From: Alteromonas marina
Lineage (GTDB): Bacteria; Pseudomonadota; Gammaproteobacteria; Enterobacterales; Alteromonadaceae
DNA: 64,000 nucleotides
Direction of reading: 5' to 3'
Assembly (NCBI RefSeq): GCF_000808575.1
Contig: NZ_JWLW01000023.1
Location: 1 to 64,000, forward strand
Below the pieces are notes generated by a model, which saw only the letters and a program-made list of their open reading frames with translations, searched no databases and was not told the DNA's origin. Shown here piece by piece: positions 25,897 to 34,603 of this stretch (the first letter of the stretch is position 1; each line of letters starts with the position of its first letter). A program made the translations under genes and the position numbers.

Positions 25897-26310
25897 ATGG
25901 CAATGACAGTACATTTGGACGTAGTAAGCGCGGAGAAAGCGATTTTCTCAGGTCGCGTTGAAGCGATTCAGGTGACCGGTAGCGAAGGTGAGCTGGGTAT
26001 TCACCCAGGGCACGCGCCACTTATCTCTGCTATTAAACCTGGTATGGTGCGTTTGGTTAAACAGCACGGTGAAGAAGAAGTAATTTATGTTGCTGGTGGT
26101 GTACTAGAAGTACAACCTGGCAATGTTACCGTACTGGCTGATACCGCGGTTCGAGCTGAAGATCTTGACGAGCAGGCAGCACAAGAAGCCAAACGACGTG
26201 CAGAAGAGCACATCGCCAACCCAGGCGCTGACTTTAACTACGCTGAAGCAGCTCACGAGCTTGCAGAAGCTATTGCTCAACTTCGTCTTATTCAGAAGTT
26301 ACGCAAGTAA
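25897..26310 (+). CDS. atpC: ATP synthase subunit epsilon
   Basis: Regulatory subunit of F1, 137 residues. The N-terminal beta-sandwich ([46 protein letters not shown]) and C-terminal helical hairpin ([16 protein letters not shown] onwards) are present. An AGGAGG ribosome-binding site precedes the start. It is the last gene of the operon. Confidence 0.97.
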   Translation: MAMTVHLDVVSAEKAIFSGRVEAIQVTGSEGELGIHPGHAPLISAIKPGMVRLVKQHGEEEVIYVAGGVLEVQPGNVTVLADTAVRAEDLDEQAAQEAKRRAEEHIANPGADFNYAEAAHELAEAIAQLRLIQKLRK

Positions 26311-26324
26311 AAAGCACAGCTTTG

Positions 26325-26352
26325 AAAAAACCCGCCAAATGGCGGGTTTTTT
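26325..26352 (+). terminator. Terminator of the atp operon
   Basis: AAAAAACCCGCC (26325-26336) pairs with GGCGGGTTTTTT (26341-26352) around AAAT. It is a textbook, bidirectional-looking terminator just after atpC. Confidence 0.95.
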
Positions 26353-26509
26353 ATTGCCGAACGAAAAGTGGTCGTTCACATTCTCTTACGTTTATTTTTA
26401 TTGCTATCGCACTACACAAAGCTTATCGTTACAGCGTTTTAACCGATTTAAATTAAAACGTAATCGGCGCTAATTCTAGTGCCACCTTTGCCTGTAACGA
26501 ATTATAGAA

Positions 26510-27496
26510 ATGAAGCTTAACCTGTATTCCAACATGCACAAAGGTGCCTCTATTGGATTTTTTCCTCTGCTAACAACACTGATTTTACTTTCAGTGCATT
26601 ACTTTACGGGCGCTTTAGACTGGCCTGGCGTAGGGGAAGTAAGAGCACAGCGGGATTTCAATTCTGCAATTGGCATGTCGTTGTTAACGGGGTATTTTTG
26701 GTTCGCACTGCGTTTAATGCATCAGAATGTTGCGAGCACTTTAATTTCCCTGCTTGTCAAAACAAACCAACTCAGTCAGTTTTCATCCCACCGAAGTGAA
26801 CTCTCTCTTGAGTTCAAACACCACATTTTCAACGCCATCATTATTTCGATCATGATCACTATTGTGTATTGCATGTTTGAGGGGTTGATAACGGTAAAGC
26901 AGGAAATTCACGTCCTCTTTCTCACTGCAACGGCAGTCCCCTTTTGGTTCTTAGCCATTTTATTTTTATTTCAGATATCCTCTAATATTAAATACCTTAC
27001 TAACAAAGTTTTGCCTCATGCTGGCGGTAATATTGACCGCCTTAAATCGATAATGACAATTTTAAAGCTAGGAACTACCAACAGTATTTTCGCTATGGGC
27101 GCGCTTACTATCTTCCCAATCTTCTGGTTAAAAAAAGACATACCTTCTATAGATGTTTTAGTGGTTACTTTTTTCACTGGGGTTGTCGGGTTCTATTTAT
27201 TTTGGCCTGTAATCAAGCTGAAAAAAAGACTGGAAGACGAGCAAAAAGAAGTGGTTTTAATTCTTGAAGAACACATAGAAGATGGAATCAAGCGATGTGC
27301 AAAACAGCAAGAGTCTGTAACGGCGGTTTCTATCGAACAGCTAGAAAGTGAAAAAGAACGCGTGCTTAAGATGGGGGCTCGTATCTTTGCACCAAGGGAC
27401 AAAGCACGAGTTGCAGCATGCCTCGCTCTCATCCCTATTTCTTGGGTTTTGTTGTTTGTTGTAGAGTGGCTAATTCAATTGCCTCGATACCACTAA
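26510..27496 (+). CDS. Multi-pass membrane protein of unknown function
   Basis: I do not recognise a family. The 328-residue product has about seven hydrophobic segments (near 15-34, 52-70, 109-129, 135-157, 188-205, 213-232 and a last one at 303-323). A charged, probably coiled-coil cytoplasmic stretch lies between residues 233 and 295 (KLKKRLEDEQKEVVLILEEHIEDG and later). No signal peptide or catalytic motif is seen. It stands alone between the atp terminator and a GST gene and has no strong ribosome-binding site before the ATG. Confidence 0.7.
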   Translation: MKLNLYSNMHKGASIGFFPLLTTLILLSVHYFTGALDWPGVGEVRAQRDFNSAIGMSLLTGYFWFALRLMHQNVASTLISLLVKTNQLSQFSSHRSELSLEFKHHIFNAIIISIMITIVYCMFEGLITVKQEIHVLFLTATAVPFWFLAILFLFQISSNIKYLTNKVLPHAGGNIDRLKSIMTILKLGTTNSIFAMGALTIFPIFWLKKDIPSIDVLVVTFFTGVVGFYLFWPVIKLKKRLEDEQKEVVLILEEHIEDGIKRCAKQQESVTAVSIEQLESEKERVLKMGARIFAPRDKARVAACLALIPISWVLLFVVEWLIQLPRYH

Positions 27497-27646
27497 ATTG
27501 CGGCCATCGGAAGGGCCCCTCTTAAGCCAACCTCATCTGCTTATACAAAACATCGCCCACATGGTTATATATATTCTTTCATACTGATTGTCGCTGATTC
27601 GAAGCATTGCTATGGTAAAAGTTCATAAGTTAACGAGATTACTATT

Positions 27647-28246
27647 GTGCGAATATATGGCGACAAACGCTCTGGAAATTGCTACAAGCTCCAACTGCTT
27701 CTTTCTTTATTAGGTAAAACCTGCGAATGGGTTGATGTAGATATAATGAAGGGAGAGACAAGAGCACCGTCTTTTTTAGAAAAGTCCCCGAACGGAAAAA
27801 TTCCGTTGCTAGAACTCGATGATGGTAGGGTGTTGTCAGAATCTAATGCGATCATGCACTATCTAGCATCTAATACCCCTTTAATCCCCTCTTCTCCCTA
27901 TAGTTTTTCGCAGCTTTTGCAGTGGCAGTTTTTCGAACAATACAGTCACGAGCCTTATATCGCCGTTGCTCGTTACATCAATGTTTATTTAGGGCTACCC
28001 GAGGACAGGAAAGCGGAATACGAATCTAAACAAGCCGGGGGGTATCGTGCTCTGGCGGTTATGGAGCACCAACTCAATACGACACCGTTTTTACTTGGTG
28101 ATGCTCTAACTCTTGCGGATATTTCGCTGTTTGCCTATACCCACGTTGCCCATGAGGGTGGGTTTGATCTTTCTGCCTACCCTGCCATTCGAAATTGGAT
28201 AAGTTTAGTCAAAGATCAAAAGGGCTTCATTCCCATGAACGCGTAA
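27647..28246 (+). CDS. Glutathione S-transferase family protein
   Basis: A 199-residue protein with an N-terminal thioredoxin-like GST domain (MRIYGDKRSGNCYKLQLLLSLLG, then NGKIPLLELDDGRVLSESNAIMHYLA, with the cis-proline in KIPLL and the ESNAI glutathione contact). The C-terminal all-helical domain contains LGDALTLADISLFAYTHVA. The start is GTG at 27647. The substrate is unknown; position 9 has Ser-Gly-Asn-Cys in place of a typical catalytic Tyr. It is convergent with the DTW-domain gene, 23 bp apart. Confidence 0.88.
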   Translation: MRIYGDKRSGNCYKLQLLLSLLGKTCEWVDVDIMKGETRAPSFLEKSPNGKIPLLELDDGRVLSESNAIMHYLASNTPLIPSSPYSFSQLLQWQFFEQYSHEPYIAVARYINVYLGLPEDRKAEYESKQAGGYRALAVMEHQLNTTPFLLGDALTLADISLFAYTHVAHEGGFDLSAYPAIRNWISLVKDQKGFIPMNA

Positions 28247-28269
28247 TGTGCGCTAAACGAAGTTATACG

Positions 28270-28851
28270 CTACAAATGCCTTCTATGTGACATGGGGCCT
28301 TGCCACTTATCTTGTAAGGCTCTTTGGGCCTCGTGAAGCCCCGAAATATCGCTTTGATCTAAGCGCAGCAATGCATAAGCGGTTGCCTCTAGCGTAGAGA
28401 GTGCGTTACTTAATGTCGTATGCCGAATAGCATAGTTAGACGCCGGTGCAGAATTGAAGTGAAACGCTCGCAACTTTGCTAGCCATGGATTCTGTTTAAC
28501 TAAGCCAAATGCTTGTTTCCAACTACCATCTATAAGAATCAATTTGCTGAGTTTAGAACGTTCGTCGGCGCTTACATCTTCTATAGGTGTACTATGTTCA
28601 CTCGGGTAAATTAACACTGAATGCTGAGGTAAGCAGTGTTTGGATAGGGATTGCATAGCGATGACATCATTAGCAGGTATGATCCGCGTTGATGGAATAC
28701 ACAATGAAACTAAGCGCGCCGTGTTCTTGGCATGAAGTGCTTCTTTTTCGTGTTGAATTATCACAATCTCTAACGATGTATCTACTGTGTTAATGTGAGA
28801 GCAAATACAGGTTTTTTGAGGATATCCACAGTGTTCACAATAAAGGCGCAT
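28270..28851 (-). CDS. DTW domain protein (tRNA-uridine aminocarboxypropyltransferase-like)
   Basis: A 193-residue protein of the DTW/TapT group, which adds the acp group to uridine in tRNA using SAM. An N-terminal zinc-binding-like CEHCGYPQKTCICSH comes first. The family core is LILIDGSWKQAFGLVKQNPWL near residue 105, with DGSW where many members have DGTW, and SNYAIRHTTLSNALSTLEA follows. It is divergent from the alkyltransferase-like gene. Family assignment is good; which tRNA position is modified cannot be read from sequence. Confidence 0.85.
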   Translation of the reverse strand: MRLYCEHCGYPQKTCICSHINTVDTSLEIVIIQHEKEALHAKNTARLVSLCIPSTRIIPANDVIAMQSLSKHCLPQHSVLIYPSEHSTPIEDVSADERSKLSKLILIDGSWKQAFGLVKQNPWLAKLRAFHFNSAPASNYAIRHTTLSNALSTLEATAYALLRLDQSDISGLHEAQRALQDKWQGPMSHRRHL

Positions 28852-28930
28852 AACTGAATTTCTTTATTCTCTCTTGAACGTTTATCGCACTTATTAACTA
28901 AGTACCTCAATAGATAGGATAATATACAAC

Positions 28931-29269
28931 ATGCCACATGAAGCAGTACAATCTCGAGTAGAGAAAACGCTCTCTTTAGTGCCTGAGGGGCAGGTAATAA
29001 GTTACGCCTTGCTCGCCGACCTGTGTGGATTACCCGGTAGGGCAAGAATGATGGGAAAGTGTTTAAGAGAAATAAATGCTGACTGCCACTGGCATCGCGT
29101 ACTACGTGCTGACGGTAAAATTGCTTTTCCTGTTGGCTCTGAAAAAGCGGATGAGCAGAGAGAGCGATTAGCCGAGGAAGGTGTGGTCGTTAAAAACTAC
29201 CGAGTGAATATGACGAAGTTTGGTTGGAAGCCAGATTTACATACTATACTAGTAGAGTTAGAGTACTGA
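28931..29269 (+). CDS. Alkyltransferase-like protein (ATL)
   Basis: A 112-residue protein matching the DNA-binding domain of O6-alkylguanine-DNA alkyltransferases. It includes VPEGQVISYALLADLCGLPGRARMMGKCLRE, with the helix-turn-helix and the arginine finger in GRAR. The active-site PCHRV is replaced by HWHRV, with Trp54 in place of the alkyl-accepting Cys, so it cannot repair by itself. Such ATL proteins bind alkylated guanine and hand the lesion to nucleotide excision repair. The role is inferred from the family. Confidence 0.9.
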   Translation: MPHEAVQSRVEKTLSLVPEGQVISYALLADLCGLPGRARMMGKCLREINADCHWHRVLRADGKIAFPVGSEKADEQRERLAEEGVVVKNYRVNMTKFGWKPDLHTILVELEY

Positions 29270-29336
29270 ACTTTCACTTTTTATATGAGAGCAGTTAGCA
29301 AATATATGGCGATTAATATAGTGCAGTGCATATAAG

Positions 29337-30536
29337 ATGATAAAAAAGATTACTATTGATCAGTTAGTGCCAGGCATGTTTGTTCATCAAATTTTAGAGC
29401 AAAAAGGTGCGTTGACGGTAACGAGCCAAGGGCGCGTTACGTCTGGTGATGTGGTTAAAACGCTTAAAAAGAGAGGTGTGAAAACACTCGCCATTGATAC
29501 AGATAAGGCGTTTAACGTTGAACAACCTAGTTCATCGGCCACTGTGGAAAAGCACCAAAACTCGCCTTCTGATCAGCCGGTAAAATCAAAAAAAATATCA
29601 CTTGAAAATGAGCTGGTAAGAGCCGCAAAGCTTCACGAGCAAGGCAAGGAACTTCAAAAGTTGTTACTTGCCAATGTGCAAAAAGAGACGCCTTTTGATG
29701 CAAGTATTCCTAAAGCATTTTCAAACAAATTAGTTGAATCGGTAGATAGAAACCCCGACGCGCTGCTTTGCCTGACTAAAATTCGCGAGAAAGACGACTA
29801 TTTATTAGAGCATTCTCTTAACGTTGCTATTTTACTCGCCAATTTTGGCAAGTATTTAGGAATGTCTGAAGAAGAGGTGCAAGATCTCTCCTATGCAGGC
29901 TTTCTACATGACTTGGGCAAAATCAAAATCCCAGATGAAATTCTTCATAAGCCAGGCCGCCTCACAGAGAGCGAAATGGAAATCATGAAAGGTCATGTAA
30001 AGCATGGGGTCGACTATTTAAAAAGTACGGAAATTGCACAGCCGCTGATTCAAGCGATTAGTGAGCATCATGAACGATTGGACGGGTTAGGTTACCCTGC
30101 TGGGACCAAAGGTGAGGATATTAGCCAAGCGGGTCGAATGCTTGCCATTGCCGATATGTACGATGCACTCACAGCAGACCGGGTGTATAAGGCCGGTATG
30201 CCTAGCCAAAAGGCATTCTCTATTTTGATGAGTGATGCGCCAACGCGGCTTGACCAGTCGCTCGTTCAACAGTTTATAAAATGTCTGGGCGTTTATCCTG
30301 TGGGGAGCCTAGTTCTATTATCAAATGATAAATTAGCGATGGTGCTTGAACAGAGAGACTCCCCGTTTACGCCACTCGTGAAGGTTTTTTATTCGGTTCG
30401 CAGTAACCACTATTTAACGCCGAAAGATGTTGACCTATCATCGGATAAAACAATCAGTATCAACAAAGCCGTAATAGCGTCTGACTATAAGATTGATGTG
30501 AACGCATTTTTTGAGCGTTCAGTTTCAATAGGCTAA
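29337..30536 (+). CDS. HD-GYP domain cyclic-di-GMP phosphodiesterase
   Basis: A 399-residue cytoplasmic protein. The N-terminal DUF3391-like domain (about 1-110: KKITIDQLVPGMFVHQILEQKG) precedes an HD-GYP domain with His159, the HD pair His191-Asp192 in FLHDLGKIKIPDEIL, HH at 244-245, and GYP at 252-254 in LDGLGYPAG. All metal-binding residues I can check are present, so it should hydrolyse cyclic di-GMP. It has no membrane or receiver domain. It appears monocistronic and is followed by a 9-bp hairpin. Confidence 0.93.
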   Translation: MIKKITIDQLVPGMFVHQILEQKGALTVTSQGRVTSGDVVKTLKKRGVKTLAIDTDKAFNVEQPSSSATVEKHQNSPSDQPVKSKKISLENELVRAAKLHEQGKELQKLLLANVQKETPFDASIPKAFSNKLVESVDRNPDALLCLTKIREKDDYLLEHSLNVAILLANFGKYLGMSEEEVQDLSYAGFLHDLGKIKIPDEILHKPGRLTESEMEIMKGHVKHGVDYLKSTEIAQPLIQAISEHHERLDGLGYPAGTKGEDISQAGRMLAIADMYDALTADRVYKAGMPSQKAFSILMSDAPTRLDQSLVQQFIKCLGVYPVGSLVLLSNDKLAMVLEQRDSPFTPLVKVFYSVRSNHYLTPKDVDLSSDKTISINKAVIASDYKIDVNAFFERSVSIG

Positions 30537-30885
30537 AACGTTACTTTTTAGCAACACAGTGTAGTATTTACACTGTGCACCAACGCATTTTTCTTCTTTC
30601 TTCCAACGCTCATTTAGCTAACGTTCAGGTTTGATGCCCTACAATACTCTATACGTGAAGTGCTGTAATGCCTTTGAGTGCTGACCTTTAGGAAAAATTA
30701 AGCAGGATGCGAACTCGTGACGATCAGGTATTCGTTATTACTCACACAGATAATATTTGCCAGTGGAACGCTAATTGCTATCACTGTAGTTGTTTAATGC
30801 AAAACTAACACTGAGCTTATTGAGAGTGGCAATGGATAAATGCAACTCATCAATATTAAGCTTTTAATTGAAATAAGAGGAAGTT
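30537..30885. promoter_or_regulatory. Intergenic region before the OmpA-like gene
   Basis: 349 bp. It starts with a 9-bp hairpin, CACAGTGTA (30555-30563) with TACACTGTG (30569-30577), followed by a pyrimidine-rich stretch at some distance; this may terminate the HD-GYP transcript. The rest is AT-rich with no convincing gene. A GAGGAAG ribosome-binding site ends the region before the next start. Confidence 0.5.
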
Positions 30886-31527
30886 ATGAAAAAGACTCTT
30901 GCTGTAAGTTTGATTGCTGCGTCACTAACGGTAGCAGGTTGCGCAACTGATCCGAATAATACGCAAAAAGGAGCCGCAATTGGTGCGGTAGTAGGCGCAT
31001 TGCTGGGTAAAGCGACAGGTGATAACGACAAAAGTCGTTATGCGTGGGGCGCTGCGGTAGGTGCAATCGCGGGTGGTGCGATAGGTAACTACATGGACAA
31101 ACAGGAAGAAGAGCTTCGAACTGAGCTTTCTGATACTGGCGTTCAAGTTGTGCGCGAAGGCGATAATCTGCGATTGATCATGCCAGGCGACATTACCTTT
31201 GCTACTGACAGTTCTAGCATCAGCCCTAACTTCAATCCGGTTCTTCAAGACGTTGCCAAAGTCGTAAACAACTACGAAAAAACCGTTCTTATGATTAAAG
31301 GCCATACGGATGACACAGGCTCTGAGCAGTATAATCAGTCTTTATCTGAGCGTCGTGCAGGAGCGGTTAAGAATTTACTTATTAACTATTCTGTTAACCC
31401 GACGCGCATCACAACGGTAGGTATGGGCGAATACGCACCTAAAGTACCTAACAATAGTGCAGCAAACCGCTCAATGAACCGTCGAGTAGAGATGGAAATT
31501 CAACCACTCACACAGTCTAATACCTAA
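30886..31527 (+). CDS. OmpA-family lipoprotein with glycine-zipper domain
   Basis: A 213-residue envelope protein. A lipoprotein signal peptide ends in VAGC (Cys at about residue 19). A glycine-zipper region with repeated GxxxG (KGAAIGAVVGALLGKATG and WGAAVGAIAGGAIGNYMD) follows, then a C-terminal OmpA peptidoglycan-binding domain (about 95-205) with GHTDDTGSEQYNQSLSERRAGAV and the NRSMNRRVEMEI end. It resembles YiaD-type proteins. It probably anchors the outer membrane to peptidoglycan. A strong terminator follows. Confidence 0.92.
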   Translation: MKKTLAVSLIAASLTVAGCATDPNNTQKGAAIGAVVGALLGKATGDNDKSRYAWGAAVGAIAGGAIGNYMDKQEEELRTELSDTGVQVVREGDNLRLIMPGDITFATDSSSISPNFNPVLQDVAKVVNNYEKTVLMIKGHTDDTGSEQYNQSLSERRAGAVKNLLINYSVNPTRITTVGMGEYAPKVPNNSAANRSMNRRVEMEIQPLTQSNT

Positions 31528-31556
31528 AGGTAGTTAAGACCTAAAGAGAAACAAAG

Positions 31557-31580
31557 GCCCCGTGACGTCGGGGCTTTTTT
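31557..31580 (+). terminator. Terminator after the OmpA-like gene
   Basis: GCCCCG (31557-31562) pairs with CGGGGC (31569-31574), the inner bases also being partly self-complementary, followed by six T. Its T-run overlaps the stop of the convergent SnoaL-like gene. Confidence 0.92.
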
Positions 31581-32046
31581 ATTGCATTGTTTTAATTTGA
31601 TTAGCAACGCTATCTGCAAGCGCGTTGGGTATAGGGATAGTTAAATGGTATTGGGTTACTTTCCACTTCGCTCCCTCTTTTATTAAGACACCTGTGCCTC
31701 GTGTTTCTCCCAGGCTTTCATTATCGAGCAGTTCATCGAACCAGGCTACGTCGTTATTAGGGGAAAAATAGATATGCCTGTCTCGCGGGTGGTATGTCCA
31801 TCCTCTGCCTTTATCAAAGTGAGGTTTGGCGTACGCCTTAAACGCTTCTTTGGTCCATACTTCAGATGCGTCGGTGCCAATGAAGATCGCACTGTCGTGA
31901 TACAAACTGAAATACTCATCAAGGTCCGCCACTGACGCGTTGTGATGTAAGGCGTTGAGTGTCTGATTCACCGCGTCGCGGTCGTCGTTCGCAACGGCTG
32001 CCGTCGCTGCAGCAAGCATGACCAGACTTAACAATAGATATTTCAT
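31579..32046 (-). CDS. Secreted SnoaL-like (NTF2-fold) protein
   Basis: A 155-residue protein with a signal peptide (MKYLLLSLVMLAAATAAVAN) and an NTF2/SnoaL-type domain: DDRDAVNQTLNALHHNASVADLDEYFSLYHDSAIFIGTD, later DVAWFDELLDNE and GTGVLIKEGAKWKVTQYHLTIPIPN. This fold is used for small-molecule binding or unknown tasks, so no reaction can be assigned. The location is probably periplasmic. It is convergent with the OmpA-like gene and shares its terminator region. Confidence 0.85.
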   Translation of the reverse strand: MKYLLLSLVMLAAATAAVANDDRDAVNQTLNALHHNASVADLDEYFSLYHDSAIFIGTDASEVWTKEAFKAYAKPHFDKGRGWTYHPRDRHIYFSPNNDVAWFDELLDNESLGETRGTGVLIKEGAKWKVTQYHLTIPIPNALADSVANQIKTMQ

Positions 32047-32255
32047 AGTGACTCCGTTTTTCTCTTAGGATTTCTTATTATGCTGCTGAACGCATTATTC
32101 GTATATTCGAAGCAAACAATTATAACTTTTTAGTGTAATGTTATAGCATAGGGTTAATAGTGTGGCTCTCGATGTTATCAATAGCTTAAAAGCCTTTGCG
32201 TTTTTAATCGACGTTATATTGGCAATAAACATCTCTTATCGAAGTAGTGGCTAAA

Positions 32256-33416
32256 ATGTCTCCAAATATTCAACGAAACCGTATTCGAAGTATTGATATG
32301 ATGCGTGGCTTAGTCATGCTCATTATGCTTATCGATCACGTGCGAGAACGCTTTTTTCTGCATTTGCAGGTATCTGATCCCATGGATATCGATACTACGT
32401 CGCCCGCTTTATTCTTCACAAGGCTAGCCGCACACTACTGCGCCCCCACTTTTGTATTTTTGACGGGGTTATCCGCCTGGCTTTATGCCAATCCTGCGGA
32501 TTCGGTGAATAAGCCTAAGCCTACACGCAATGTAAGAGAGTTCTTATTTAAGCGTGGATTGTTTATTTTGTTCTTGGAGTTCACATTTATTACGTTTAGT
32601 TGGGGGGCGAGTTTCCAAACGCTTTATCTTCAGGTGATGTGGGCCATAGGTATCAGTATGATTTCTCTGGCAGTATTGAGTTATCTTCCAAGAACACTAT
32701 TGCTCATATTAGGCCTCTTAATTGTCTTTGGACATAATGCACTAACGCCAATTAGCTATGTTCCACATGAAACAGGCTATACACTTTGGACAATGCTGCA
32801 CGATAGAGGCTATATACTGCAGTCAGCCACACTCAATATCAAAGTGAGTTATCCCGTGCTTCCTTGGATAGGGGTAATATTGCTCGGTTATGTATGTGGG
32901 CCCCTTTACAGTCAACAACTTGATAAAGCGCGACGCGGTCGGTGGTTGCTTGGTTTATTTGCTGTGTCGCTCAGCCTATTTTGCCTACTTCGCGGTTTGA
33001 ATATTTACGGTGAGACCTTGCCTTGGGAGCTACAACAAAGTGCTATCAGTACGTTGATGTCATTACTTAATTTGACTAAGTACCCACCGTCTTTAGCATT
33101 TTTGCTCTTTACGCTGGCCGGCATGTTTCTATTGTTGTTTGCTTTCGAACGCGTTAAGGAAACGCAGTTTGCGTTTCTTGACACCTTTGGCTCGGTTCCG
33201 ATGTTTTTCTACATCCTGCATTTGTACGTATTGCTGGTGATGTACGGCATTGCATTCGTTATCTGGGGCGCAAATAAAGGAAAGTACGTGGGCGTAGACC
33301 ACATTTATCAAATTTGGCTAATAGCTGCAGGTCTTAGTATAGTGCTTTATTTCCCTGTTAAATGGTTTAGCGCCTACAAATCCAAACACCACTCACCTTG
33401 GCTTAAATATTTATAA
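32256..33416 (+). CDS. DUF1624/heparan-alpha-glucosaminide acetyltransferase-like membrane protein
   Basis: A roughly 386-residue polytopic membrane protein with about ten hydrophobic segments. The N-terminal RIRSIDMMRGLVMLIMLIDHVRERFF carries the family-like D-x-x-R-G and the conserved His. Members are predicted membrane acyltransferases related to COG3503; the acceptor is unknown. I chose ATG 32256 over GTG 32247. A degenerate parS-like 16-mer lies inside at 32759-32774. It is monocistronic. Confidence 0.82.
   Translation: MSPNIQRNRIRSIDMMRGLVMLIMLIDHVRERFFLHLQVSDPMDIDTTSPALFFTRLAAHYCAPTFVFLTGLSAWLYANPADSVNKPKPTRNVREFLFKRGLFILFLEFTFITFSWGASFQTLYLQVMWAIGISMISLAVLSYLPRTLLLILGLLIVFGHNALTPISYVPHETGYTLWTMLHDRGYILQSATLNIKVSYPVLPWIGVILLGYVCGPLYSQQLDKARRGRWLLGLFAVSLSLFCLLRGLNIYGETLPWELQQSAISTLMSLLNLTKYPPSLAFLLFTLAGMFLLLFAFERVKETQFAFLDTFGSVPMFFYILHLYVLLVMYGIAFVIWGANKGKYVGVDHIYQIWLIAAGLSIVLYFPVKWFSAYKSKHHSPWLKYL
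32759..32774. promoter_or_regulatory. Degenerate parS-like sequence
   Basis: TGTTCCACATGAAACA differs from the two recF sites by a single G-to-A change in the central CG. It lies in coding sequence about 30 kb from them. The central change may abolish ParB binding, and it may be chance. Confidence 0.3.
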
Positions 33417-33556
33417 AACAGCCCTTTGCGTCTATGGAGGGTTCTACCATCATTAAGATGGATAGCAAAGTGTGCTATTGGGAGCGAAAGGCACTTAATT
33501 GAAAGTTTTAATTGAGAGTTTAGATGAAAGTCGGTTTTCGACTTACCAGCTTGGCT

Positions 33557-34558
33557 TCATCCTTCATGTTTTACCGTAGACTCCCGAACAACCAAGGAAG
33601 GTTCGAAGTACAGCTGAACGTTATTAGCCTGACCATATACTTTATTAAGTATGTACTTGGCTGACATTTCAGCCATTTCCGCAATTGGGTTACTCACCGT
33701 GGTAAGACGAGGAAAAACATGGTGGGCAAATACCACGTCATCGAAACCGACAATAGATAAGTCTTGGGGAAGGCTCATGCCTAAATCTCTCGCGCAGCTT
33801 ATCGCACCCGATGCCATCCAGTCGTTGGCACACACTAAAGCCGTAAAGGGCACATCGCGCGCCATCAGCTCTAACAGGCCAATCTTACCGTCATCTTCAG
33901 AATAGTCGCCGTTAAAAATTAACTGTGGGTTTATGGGCAACCCTGCTTCCGACAAGGCGCGCTTGTGCCCTTCCAGGCGCAACATCGCGTCACTCTTGCC
34001 AGCAGGTCCAGAGATATATGCAATATCTTTATGGCCTAACTCGAGTAAATGGCGGGTAGCCAGATATCCACCCTTTTCATTATCGAGACTAGTGCATGCC
34101 TCAGCTAACCCTTCCACCCGTCTGTTAACCAAAGCAACGGGAAGTTTCGACTGATTTAACTCCAATAAATACTCATCAGGCAATGCTTCTGCATGCATGA
34201 TGAGTGCATCACAGTTACGACTAATGAGAAACTCTACCGCGTCTTTCTCTGTTTCTAGGCAATTTCGTCCTACCGAAATAATGACATGTTTATCTGCGGC
34301 ACGCAGCGTTGACTCTACAGCTTGCATTAGGTCGCCAAAAAACGGAGCGTTAAGTTCAGGTACAAGTACCCCAACGCTGTCAGTGCGGTTATTTGCCAAT
34401 GAACGAGCGACAGAATTTGGGCGGTAATTTAGCTCTTTAACCGCTTTCTCTACGCGTTCTTTCAGTACTTTGTTTACCGAAGCCTTACCATTTAATACGC
34501 GGGATACCGTAGATAAAGAAACACCTGCACGCTCGGCAACTTGATAAATGGTGGGCAC
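33557..34558 (-). CDS. LacI-family transcriptional regulator
   Basis: A 333-residue repressor. The N-terminal LacI helix-turn-helix (TIYQVAERAGVSLSTVSRVLNG) and hinge (VKELNYRPNSVARSLA) precede a periplasmic-binding-protein-like effector domain (VGVLVPELNAPFFGDLMQAVE to the end). It sits at the 3' side of the transporter and beta-glucosidase genes and is probably the local regulator. The likely operator is GAAAGCGCTTTC, found three times upstream of the glucosidase. No copy is seen before its own start. A beta-glucoside or glucose effector is inferred. Confidence 0.92.
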   Translation of the reverse strand: MPTIYQVAERAGVSLSTVSRVLNGKASVNKVLKERVEKAVKELNYRPNSVARSLANNRTDSVGVLVPELNAPFFGDLMQAVESTLRAADKHVIISVGRNCLETEKDAVEFLISRNCDALIMHAEALPDEYLLELNQSKLPVALVNRRVEGLAEACTSLDNEKGGYLATRHLLELGHKDIAYISGPAGKSDAMLRLEGHKRALSEAGLPINPQLIFNGDYSEDDGKIGLLELMARDVPFTALVCANDWMASGAISCARDLGMSLPQDLSIVGFDDVVFAHHVFPRLTTVSNPIAEMAEMSAKYILNKVYGQANNVQLYFEPSLVVRESTVKHEG

Positions 34559-34603
34559 GTGATAAGACCTCGTTCTCTAAAACAATCACTCTAACTGACT
34601 GTA

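Noticed and set aside
28782-29045. Minus-strand frame of 87 residues across the DTW/ATL promoter gap
   Set aside because: It overlaps both supported genes and has no family signal.
30717-30797. A 26-residue hydrophobic frame before the OmpA-like gene
   Set aside because: It has a GTG start with a distant AGGA and resembles a toxin-like peptide, but the evidence is too weak to call a gene.
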